From the NCBI RefSeq assembly GCF_035621135.1, contig NZ_CP141728.1, positions 62,001 through 126,000 of the forward strand: a stretch of DNA of 64,000 nt. The letters are read 5' to 3'. The notes under the pieces were generated by a model. The model did no database searches, was not told the DNA's origin, and worked only from the letters and a program-made list of their open reading frames with translations. Origin of the DNA: Sinanaerobacter sp. ZZT-01. GTDB taxonomy: Bacteria > Bacillota > Clostridia > Peptostreptococcales > Anaerovoracaceae. Below are positions 45,621 to 54,045 of this stretch, in pieces; the first letter of the stretch is position 1, and each line of letters opens with the position of its first letter. The translations under genes were made by a program, and so were the position numbers.

Positions 45621-45696
45621 AATATTTCACCTCATTGTTTATTTTTTAAGCTTATCACCCTCTATTTTATGCGTTTTCTACTGAAACTGTGAAAGC

Positions 45697-45725
45697 AAAA
45701 AGATACACTATCAAAGGTGTATCTT
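45697..45725 (-). terminator. Terminator of the MFS gene
   Basis: AAGATACAC and GTGTATCTT (9-bp arms) with T5 after them on the minus strand, lying about 105 bp past the MFS stop. Confidence 0.8.
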
Positions 45726-45830
45726 CCCATTTATTTCCATTATTTTATTACAATTGAATTGTCTTAAATTCAGTATCATCTCAGATTTTAATTAAATTTT
45801 TCTTTATGCCTACTCATGCAGCTAATAAGC

Positions 45831-47255
45831 TTATCGCTTTGTACGCTCTGGTATCCGCAGTATAAAGACGATCGCCATTAGAACAAGGGCGAATCCAATC
45901 AGAAAAGTATCTCTTTGTGCTAATAAGTAGCTCTCACTGTCTCCAAATCGAATGGCATAGTAAGTTTGTCTGCTTACCAGCATGACACTTCCAATCGCTG
46001 TACCAAAAGTATTACCAATCGTCCGCATCGTTGCAAGTGTTCCTGAAGCAACTCCTAAATATTTTTTCGGCGCTGAACCGAGAATTGCAGAATTAACAGC
46101 TGATACGCTCAACCCGTTCCCCATTCCTACCAGAAGCAAAGTAAACGTTACAAAATATAAATTTGAATCCAAATTAAAAAATCCAACCAATATACAATTT
46201 AATGCAATCAGCAAGAGTCCAAAGACTGCGGGTCTTTTCGTACCGAACCGATCCGAAAGCGTCCCTCCCAGCGGCGAAGAAAGCATCATGGATAAAGGAA
46301 ATGCTAGCATGATGAATCCCGCTTTGTCTGCACGAAGCATTAAAATATGAATCAGAAAAAAAGGAAACAGATAGGTTGTGAGCTGCTGGGTCATGTAAGA
46401 CAATCCGCAGACAGCATTCGCAAAAGCAAAGGTCTTATTTTTAAATAAATCTAGCGGAAGCATTGGCTCATGCACTGCCTTCTCTCTATATACAAAGAAA
46501 AAAAGTGAAGAGACTGATACAAAAATACACAGCAAAAACAATGTAGAGTTCATCCCCCAATCATCACTAAAATTGAGTGCGACTGCTAATGTTCCAATAA
46601 AGATCGCAAAGAAAAACCCCCCCAAAAGGTCCAGTTTTGTCTCACCTTCCTTCTTGCTGTCTTTCGGCATAACAACATTCGTTGCAATCAATCCAAATAA
46701 ACAGAATGGAATTGGAAAATAAAAAATAGAATGCCAAGAAAAATGTGTCAATAAAAATCCGCCGATGGAAGGACCGGATGCCAATCCCACCGATACAAAT
46801 ACAGAATTAATACCCAGAGCTTTTCCACGTTCTGCTTCATCAAAATTTCTCGTGACTGTCGCCTGCGTAATTGAGATAAGGAGACAATACCCAAATCCTT
46901 GCAATGCTCGAAAGAGAATGAGTATAAGAAGATTTCTTGATAAAAGAGGAGCCAGTGCTGACGCTGCTGCGAAAAAGCAAAAACCAAACTGGTATTGTCT
47001 CTTATATCCGTAAAGGTCTGCTGCTTTTCCGCAGATTAATAATAAGCAGCATGGGACAAACGTATATATAAGAGCAAGCCAGCTGATTTCCCCTTGCGTA
47101 ACTCCAAATTCTTTCATCAATATTGGAAGGGCTAGATTTAAGCTGTTAATCGCAAAGCAAACGCTAAAATTAGCCATGCCTGTAATTGCATAAATCCACC
47201 ATTTATTTAATTTTTTTTTCTCCGCTCGATTCTGTTCTTGCAACGTATTCATCAC
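45831..47255 (-). CDS. MFS drug efflux transporter (DHA2/EmrB-QacA type)
   Basis: 474 residues, about 14 membrane helices. Family motifs: LALPILMKEFGVTQGEISWL (helix 1/2), GKAADLYGYKRQYQFG (motif A), LFRALQGFGYCLLI (motif B) and LGINSVFVSVGLASGPSIGG (motif C, antiporter). Likely proton-driven export of drugs or metabolites. Transcribed alone with no regulator beside it. Confidence 0.9.
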   Translation of the reverse strand: MMNTLQEQNRAEKKKLNKWWIYAITGMANFSVCFAINSLNLALPILMKEFGVTQGEISWLALIYTFVPCCLLLICGKAADLYGYKRQYQFGFCFFAAASALAPLLSRNLLILILFRALQGFGYCLLISITQATVTRNFDEAERGKALGINSVFVSVGLASGPSIGGFLLTHFSWHSIFYFPIPFCLFGLIATNVVMPKDSKKEGETKLDLLGGFFFAIFIGTLAVALNFSDDWGMNSTLFLLCIFVSVSSLFFFVYREKAVHEPMLPLDLFKNKTFAFANAVCGLSYMTQQLTTYLFPFFLIHILMLRADKAGFIMLAFPLSMMLSSPLGGTLSDRFGTKRPAVFGLLLIALNCILVGFFNLDSNLYFVTFTLLLVGMGNGLSVSAVNSAILGSAPKKYLGVASGTLATMRTIGNTFGTAIGSVMLVSRQTYYAIRFGDSESYLLAQRDTFLIGFALVLMAIVFILRIPERTKR

Positions 47256-47319
47256 TCCCCTATTTATATAGTATGATTTATAGTACTTATCTTATCCTTT
47301 TGGAAAGCAAAGAATGATT

Positions 47320-47889
47320 TTATCTATTCTTTTCAATACAGATCAATTCCGGCGGATTGTTTATTTGATTTAAAAAAGAATGCTTCGTTACCGTATATCT
47401 TTTTTGGTTCAAATTTGAAGTAAAGTACTCCAATGCTTCTTTCTCTTCTCTTCCACTCAAATGTCCTGGATAGAGAACCAATAAAAGGACACCGCTCTCT
47501 TCCAGTGCATCCAAACTCTTTTCCACGGCTTTAAGTGTCGTTTCTTTCTTTGTTGTAATTGCATGGTTTCCTTTCGGCAGGTAGCCCAAATTAAACAATA
47601 TCAACTTCACTTTTGCTGTCACATATCGATCCATATTCTCATGTCCGTCTAAAATCAGCTGGGCTCTTTGCTGATACTGTGCCTCCAATAGACATTTTCT
47701 TGTATTATTTAATGCTGTTTCTTGTACATCAAATGCATATACTTTTCCGGTTTCTCCGACCAAACTGCATAAAAAAGCTGTGTCGTTTCCATTTCCCATA
47801 GTTGCATCGACAATGATATCCCCTTCCTCTACTTTCATCAAACAAATTTTTTTTGCAATTTCAACTGCATTTTTAAATAAAAACTCCAT
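47320..47889 (-). CDS. tRNA 5-aminomethyl-2-thiouridine-type methyltransferase, MnmM (YtqB)-like
   Basis: 189 residues of the class I methyltransferase fold, Pfam rRNA_methylase branch. SAM motif VDATMGNGNDTAFLCSLVG with catalytic-site FNLGYLPKGNHAITT and later VLYPGHLSGREEKEAL, the pattern of MnmM which completes mnm5 modification at the tRNA wobble position. ATG at 47889 after AGAAGGA chosen over one six codons upstream. Downstream of it nothing but a short spacer to the MFS gene. Confidence 0.88.
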   Translation of the reverse strand: MEFLFKNAVEIAKKICLMKVEEGDIIVDATMGNGNDTAFLCSLVGETGKVYAFDVQETALNNTRKCLLEAQYQQRAQLILDGHENMDRYVTAKVKLILFNLGYLPKGNHAITTKKETTLKAVEKSLDALEESGVLLLVLYPGHLSGREEKEALEYFTSNLNQKRYTVTKHSFLNQINNPPELICIEKNR

Positions 47890-49541
<1,652 letters not shown>

Positions 49542-49562
49542 TCATGCATAAAATAAAAAGGA

Positions 49563-49596
49563 GGGCAGATAAGATGTATTCGTCTTATTTTTGCCC
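49563..49596 (+). terminator. Terminator of gdhA
   Basis: GGGCA-ATAAGA and TCTTAT-TGCCC arms pair with a small internal loop. T content within the 3' arm; a strong T tail is missing. Confidence 0.6.
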
Positions 49597-49605
49597 GACG
49601 ATATT

Positions 49606-49972
49606 TTATGAAATCATACCATTAAACAAATGGCACAATAAAGCAGCAAAGCAGATAGAATCCGATTCAAAACCTTCCCATACTGTTAAATAAATGGTTG
49701 AAATAAGTATCCAAACAAAGACCAGCAAGTCGTTCCTAGAAAAGCAAAGCAGTACGAGTACGGAAAATGATTTATAGAAAGGCACTATAAATGTTGAAAA
49801 AACAGTTATCTCATACAATATTGTGTTTGGGTTAAGAAATTGCAGAAACAATCCATGTAAAAACAAGTTTTTTCTCACTTCCATCTCTTCTATCACCACT
49901 TCATATTTTAACATCTGCCAAGCCAGCCATATGAGATATCCCGAGCCAATCCAAATCATGACAGCGTGCATC
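49606..49972 (-). pseudogene. Truncated and frameshifted LysE-family exporter
   Basis: The readable part from AVMIWIGSGYLIWLAWQML through FLQFLNPNTILYEITVFSTF is a LysE/RhtB-type exporter from about residue 70 of the normal protein. The N-terminal ~65 residues are missing; the frame now continues past base 49972 into DNA from the neighbouring regulator. The 3' end is also damaged: the ancestral reading (WSLFGYLFQPFI, a stop, then QYGKVLNRILSALLLY) lies in another frame. It cannot make a working exporter. The gene probably once exported an amino acid. Confidence 0.75.
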
Positions 49973-50443
49973 TCAGGAGTCAGCAAAAGTATGCTGGGGC
50001 AGATAGAACGCTGCGAAGTAAATCCAACGGCATCCACTATGTGGAAAATTGCCAACGGAATGAAAGTCTCCTTTACACAGTTCATCAATCCGACAAACAA
50101 CGATGTACAGCTTATTGCATTCAATCAAGTTCCTGTGCTTACGGAAGCTGAAGGACGTGTCCGAATCTTTACGATATTTCCATTTGATGATTTAAGGCGT
50201 TTTGAAATCTACTCTCTTTCATTTGATGCAGATGCAGATTTGACAACCGAACCTCATTTAAAAGGTACGCAAGAATTCATAACTGTTTACAGCGGTGAAT
50301 TGACTATTGAACGAAAAGAAAAACAATATATACTCAAAGAGGGGAATTCCATACGCTTTAAAGCAGACACTCCTCACAGTTATAGAAACTCCGGAACAAG
50401 TACCTGCCAAGTCCATATGGTCATCTATTATCCAAATTCATGA
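49973..50443 (+). pseudogene. XRE-cupin regulator lacking the start of its HTH domain
   Basis: From SGVSKSMLGQIERCEVNPT the frame is an XRE regulator with a C-terminal cupin (FDADADLTTEPHLKGTQEF, VYSGELTIERKEKQY and FKADTPHSYRNSG). The first 25-30 residues of the HTH are absent; sequence upstream in the frame is antisense to the lysE remnant. An intact copy would lie divergent from lysE and presumably control it. Translation from internal Met could yield the cupin half only. One deletion explains both losses. Confidence 0.75.
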
Positions 50444-50540
50444 TTTCGCATCAAATATAAAATAAATTATGAATTAGACATCCGAAATTGATTATCAATT
50501 AAAAGGAATGAGGCAATGAGACTATGTTAAACATTTCAAT

Positions 50541-50585
50541 AAAAAAAGGTTCCATCGAATATAAATTCTATATTCGATGGAACTT
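50541..50585 (-). terminator. Terminator of the DUF5714/lipoyl-like unit
   Basis: A 16-bp stem (TTCCATCGAATATA arm and its complement) around a 7-nt loop, with seven T on the minus strand. Placed just past the lipoyl-like gene. Confidence 0.9.
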
Positions 50586-50597
50586 CTAAACAATTTC

Positions 50598-50882
50598 TCA
50601 TGTTTCCAATATCCCCAATACGCTGCCCAAAGTACATTCACCGCCGTCTTCAATATACTGTTCCGCTAAGCGGCCTGCGCATGCAGACTTAACTTCTCCT
50701 ATATTTTTTTCTAATTCTATTTCACAAAGGAGATCCCCGATTTCTACTATATCACCTGATTTCTTTCTCCAAAAAACAATTCCGGTTTTTTCTTCCATAC
50801 TTATTTTCGTACGCTGACATTCGCAGGCATATGGACTCACTTTTTTCATAATATGCTCGGAAACAATGATCTCGATTTTCAT
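50598..50882 (-). CDS. Lipoyl/biotinyl-attachment-like domain protein
   Basis: 94 residues. The half ISMEEKTGIVFWRKKSGDIVEIGD, followed by LCEIELEKNIGEVKSACAGRL and LGSVLGILE, is a single lipoyl/biotinyl beta-barrel; Lys in ELEKN is where lipoyl-lysine sits. The N-terminal 28 residues (SPYACECQRTKIS with two Cys) are not in the usual domain. No dehydrogenase complex is nearby. ATG at 50882 after GAAGGTG; 10-15 bp behind the DUF5714 gene, so cotranscribed. Confidence 0.75.
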   Translation of the reverse strand: MKIEIIVSEHIMKKVSPYACECQRTKISMEEKTGIVFWRKKSGDIVEIGDLLCEIELEKNIGEVKSACAGRLAEQYIEDGGECTLGSVLGILET

Positions 50883-50897
50883 AATCACACCTTCTTC

Positions 50898-51485
50898 TCA
50901 ATGGATGGGAAAAAACGGGCATTCCGTTTTCTTACAGTCTTGATTTTGCGAATAAAATTCACAGCAAATTGGTTCACTCACTCCTAAATCAAGCCCCAAT
51001 TGCTCTCTTAAAAATTCCTCTGCATGCAGCAATGCAATAAATGAATTTCTCTTGCAGCATCGAGGCCCATTAATTTCTGAAATTTTTAACAGACTCTCTG
51101 CAACAATCCGATTGGTAATTGCCCAAGTTTCTACAGAATGAGGCGTTGCATCCAACAGGATGCTTGAAAAAATGCCAAGTCCTACAGCTGCACCACAGCT
51201 TCCGTAGAGACCGCAGAATCCCGCCAATACATTTTTTGCCCGAAGCATTGCTTCCATCAATCCATCCTGCAGCATTTCGACAGGTCTTCCCTGCAATTTA
51301 TAAGAAGCTGTCAGCAGAACCGCAGGAATTAGATAATGATGCTGGGGACAATGCATTTTCATTTGAGGGCATTTCATCAAGTGTATCGCTAAGTCCATCG
51401 GATGAATCACGTCTTTTTCTCGATAATTTGTAAGACATTCTTCAGTAATGCATTTTATGACACTGTCATATGATGTAAATTCCAT
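50898..51485 (-). CDS. DUF5714 protein
   Basis: 195 residues. Helical, with conserved MKCPQMKMHCPQHHYLIPAVL (segment CPQMKMHCPQHHYL), GLYGSCGAAVGLGIF, GPRCCKRNSFIAL and a C-terminal Cys group CCEFYSQNQDCKKTECPF. Eight or more conserved Cys and His residues suggest a metal or cluster site. The domain also occurs at the end of some methyltransferases in anaerobes. Biochemical role not known. First gene of a pair with the lipoyl-like protein. Confidence 0.8.
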   Translation of the reverse strand: MEFTSYDSVIKCITEECLTNYREKDVIHPMDLAIHLMKCPQMKMHCPQHHYLIPAVLLTASYKLQGRPVEMLQDGLMEAMLRAKNVLAGFCGLYGSCGAAVGLGIFSSILLDATPHSVETWAITNRIVAESLLKISEINGPRCCKRNSFIALLHAEEFLREQLGLDLGVSEPICCEFYSQNQDCKKTECPFFPIH

Positions 51486-51594
51486 AACTGCTCTCCTCTC
51501 ATGACTTCCCTGATTTTCTTATATTTAGACCGTATCAACTATTAGATTATATCTAATATGTATTCTAACAGTTTTGAAAAGAAATGTAAACGAT

Positions 51595-51624
51595 AAAAAA
51601 GCATCACAATGTCTAGTGATGCTT
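51595..51624 (-). terminator. Terminator of the TfoX-like gene
   Basis: AAGCATCAC and GTGATGCTT (9-bp, 8-nt loop), followed on the minus strand by six T. Confidence 0.9.
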
Positions 51625-51675
51625 CCCGAGTCCCTTTTAAATATTTCTTTATTTTCTGCCTTTATGGAATGCTTT

Positions 51676-52017
51676 TTACTTCTCAGCCTTTTTAGGTTCT
51701 TTTCTTTTTCTCGGCTTCGGAACGGAAACAAAAGGCAGCATCGTTTCCACGATTTCTCTGCTAAACGCAGAATTATCAATATCCAAGATATAATACTCCT
51801 TTGCTCCTTGATAAGGAAACCCGCTTTGAGACTGCTTCATCTTTTCTGCAATGCAGTCCAGCTTTTTTACAAAAACCATATTATCACATACGAGCAAAAC
51901 TGGCTTATCATCCACATAAACCATATACTCTCCAAACATCTTTCTATAACGCAGCAAACCGCTTCCTTCAACTTGGCCGACAACATACTCAATAAACTCC
52001 AAACTGCTAGCCATCAT
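51676..52017 (-). CDS. TfoX N-terminal-domain protein
   Basis: 113 residues. The domain pattern is RYRKMFGEYMVYVDDKPVLLVCDNMVFVK followed by GFPYQGAKEYYILD; shown here by MFGEYMVYVDDKPVLLVCD. It lacks the C-terminal domain of the competence activator TfoX/Sxy and ends in a basic tail (KPRKRKEPKK). Role unknown in Firmicutes. AAAGGGGTG precedes a double ATG. Just downstream of the glycosylase gene on the same strand. Confidence 0.88.
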   Translation of the reverse strand: MMASSLEFIEYVVGQVEGSGLLRYRKMFGEYMVYVDDKPVLLVCDNMVFVKKLDCIAEKMKQSQSGFPYQGAKEYYILDIDNSAFSREIVETMLPFVSVPKPRKRKEPKKAEK

Positions 52018-52106
52018 TTTTCACCCCTTTTTCTTCGTATCTTCTTCCATGTATCCATCTATTTTGTTCTAAATGATCCATTTCACAGCCTGTTCTAAAT
52101 TACCTC

Positions 52107-52922
52107 TTATCGATCTCCGCCTTTCAAATCATAATAGAATATGTATTGCTGTATGATACCATTATATCCCATATATGTATCATATGGGAATCCCTTTGGA
52201 TAGTACTGCTCTAATACTTTGCGAATATGCGTATCAACCGGAAAGGTATCTAAATGATGCAGTGAAAACAGGCAGATACAATCCGCTACCTTCTCTCCTA
52301 TTCCAGATAACCGCATCAGCGTCTCCCTCGCCGCTCTATAACTCATGCATTTCAGCGATTCCAAATCAACTTCGTTCCTTTTTATGCTATTCGCCGTGTT
52401 TACAATATATTTGCTTCGATATCCCAAATTGCAGGCACGTAATTCTTCTTCCGTTGCATTTGCCAAAGCCGAAACCGTCGGAAAATCATAATACAGTTTA
52501 CCTTCAGCTGTATACTTTTTTTCTCCGTACGTTTCACACAAGGTTTCGATGCACTTTCGAATCCTCTTAATATTGTTCTGCTGTGAAATAATAAAAGAAA
52601 TAATAATCTCCCAAATGTCCTGTTCTAAAATTCGAATTCCTTTTCCAAATTGGACCGCGCGATATAAATATTCATCTTTATTTGTAACGGATTCAATAAA
52701 TTGTTTATAATCCGTATTGAAGTCAAAATACCGCTCCCAAACGTGCGTGTATTCGTCTTCACTGCAATGGAAAATAATCTCTTCTTCCTTTTGCTCCAAT
52801 TCTAAATATTTTCCCTGTGCAACAACCGCATATTTATTCTCTTCTATTCTTGTCATTCGAAAGCATTGACCTGACTCACAGATCTGTTCAATCGAAAAAT
52901 TACAACTTGTTCTCTTTATCAT
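52107..52922 (-). CDS. 8-oxoguanine DNA glycosylase (OGG1-type)
   Basis: Base-excision enzyme with AP lyase activity, HhH-GPD superfamily. About 271 residues. N-terminal OGG domain with ESGQCFRMTRIEENKY, then ISFIISQQNNIKRIRKCIE, the hairpin LSGIGEKVADCICLFSL (catalytic Lys in GEKVAD) and the aspartate in DTFPVDTHIRKVL. The ATG at 52922 has GGAG 6 nt ahead; the one four codons earlier does not. 90 bp ahead of the TfoX-like gene. Confidence 0.9.
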   Translation of the reverse strand: MIKRTSCNFSIEQICESGQCFRMTRIEENKYAVVAQGKYLELEQKEEEIIFHCSEDEYTHVWERYFDFNTDYKQFIESVTNKDEYLYRAVQFGKGIRILEQDIWEIIISFIISQQNNIKRIRKCIETLCETYGEKKYTAEGKLYYDFPTVSALANATEEELRACNLGYRSKYIVNTANSIKRNEVDLESLKCMSYRAARETLMRLSGIGEKVADCICLFSLHHLDTFPVDTHIRKVLEQYYPKGFPYDTYMGYNGIIQQYIFYYDLKGGDR

Positions 52923-53056
52923 CTTTTTCTCCATTTAATTGTCTTTCTGTTTCAGCTCACAATGGTAAAAACACATTTTCTCTATTATACCTTACTTTTT
53001 TATGAATTGAAATTATCCTGCTTATCTTCCTCTTTTTTCTAATTTTCAATAAATAA

Positions 53057-53251
53057 ATTAGAAATACGGACAAAGTCGAAAAAGAAATCAAACAAATGAA
53101 GGAAGAAAAAAAGCAAATTGAACAGGCCTTAAAAAGTGTTCAAGACATCGGAGAGAAGAAGAACTTAGAAGCTCAATTGTCGCAAATAGAAGCTGAATTA
53201 CGTATGAAAGATAATGATACTTATAAAAAACAGCATGCAACTTATTCTTAA
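53057..53251 (+). pseudogene. FlxA-like coiled-coil gene remnant
   Basis: An open stretch of about 64 codons with no start or ribosome site: VEKEIKQMKEEKKQIEQAL, then EKKNLEAQLSQIEAELRMKD and a stop at 53249. The heptad-rich sequence is typical of the C-terminal end of FlxA-like proteins. A stop codon in frame just upstream and no promoter indicate a 3' fragment of a lost gene. Nothing else in 52935-53287. Confidence 0.6.
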
Positions 53252-53287
53252 CTGTAGAACAAAAGGAAGGAAGGCAGCCCGGATTTT

Positions 53288-53752
53288 CTACTTTCTATAT
53301 TCTACACACCATTTGATCCCATAGGCAAGCATTGCAAAAACCAAAGTGACGGTAATTAAAGCAATACTTACAGAATAGAGATCAATCTCCATATTTTTCA
53401 GGATCGTCAATGAGAAGAATCTGATACCTGCTAAAACAGCCATAATCACCAGTAAGCTTGTAATGATAACCTGATATGCCAGCTTTGTTGATTCTGCTAC
53501 AATTATTTTTTCTCTCTCGTCCGAAAATGATAGCTCAGAATCTTTAAAGGACTTCTTGCTTTTTTTATAAACAACCAAGCGTACCAATCCAAACGCAATC
53601 AAATACAAGACAAAAATAACCGGAAAAATTCCCGTTGCAAAATAAAATTTTTCATCCGTATTCTGGAATTCTGAAAACGGATGTATCAGCATCATCCCTG
53701 CCAAGACAAATAAAATACTATTTCCAATGCACTCAAATATAACTCTCTTCAT
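53288..53752 (-). CDS. Four-helix membrane protein paired with an XRE regulator
   Basis: 154 residues with four hydrophobic segments (about 9-24, 39-58, 93-110, 124-143) and a charged cytosolic loop (KKSKKSFKDSELSFSDEREK). This matches the small membrane proteins that follow small XRE regulators in many Firmicutes (DUF2178/DUF3796-like). Overlaps the regulator gene by 4 bp. Function unknown; it may send a signal to or be the target of the regulator. Confidence 0.8.
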   Translation of the reverse strand: MKRVIFECIGNSILFVLAGMMLIHPFSEFQNTDEKFYFATGIFPVIFVLYLIAFGLVRLVVYKKSKKSFKDSELSFSDEREKIIVAESTKLAYQVIITSLLVIMAVLAGIRFFSLTILKNMEIDLYSVSIALITVTLVFAMLAYGIKWCVEYRK

Positions 53753-53958
53753 TCTACATTCTCCTTAAAAAAAATATTTTCAATCGGGGTATTCAGTTCT
53801 TCAGATAAGCGCATAGCAAGAAGTAACGACGGAACATAACTCCCTTTTTCCAATGAAATAATGGTTTGTCTGGTTACTCCCACAAGCTGTGCCAGCGCTC
53901 CCTGTGTAAGACCTGTTTCACCGCGCAGTTCTTTTACTCGGTTTTTTAAAGTTTCCAA
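53749..53958 (-). CDS. Small XRE-family regulator (YgzD-like)
   Basis: 69 residues from a TTG at 53958 with GAGAGGTGAT ahead; the ATG at 54009 lies inside the promoter palindrome. The HTH covers residues 5-58 (LKNRVKELRGETGLTQGALA, VGVTRQTIISLEKGSYVPS) and ends with TPIENIFF, the signature of this minimal regulator group. Likely binds the 42-bp palindrome and represses itself and the partner membrane protein. Confidence 0.88.
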   Translation of the reverse strand: METLKNRVKELRGETGLTQGALAQLVGVTRQTIISLEKGSYVPSLLLAMRLSEELNTPIENIFFKENVE

Positions 53959-53977
53959 AATATCACCTCTCCCACAA

Positions 53978-54019
53978 AAAAGTATAGTTGACTTTACATG
54001 TAAAGTCAACTATACTTTT
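53978..54019. promoter_or_regulatory. Perfect 42-bp palindrome carrying promoters on both strands
   Basis: Each 21-bp arm is the exact complement of the other, centred at 53998/53999 (TTTACATGTAAA). Each strand reads TTGACT, 17 bp, TATACT: on the minus strand -35 at 54004-54009 and -10 at 53981-53986, which suits the XRE gene. As RNA from the upstream GTPase gene it makes a long hairpin followed by T6, so it can also end that transcript. A regulator dimer site is the simplest reading. Confidence 0.8.
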
Positions 54020-54045
54020 GTTTTTTTATTTAATTTTAAACTTCC

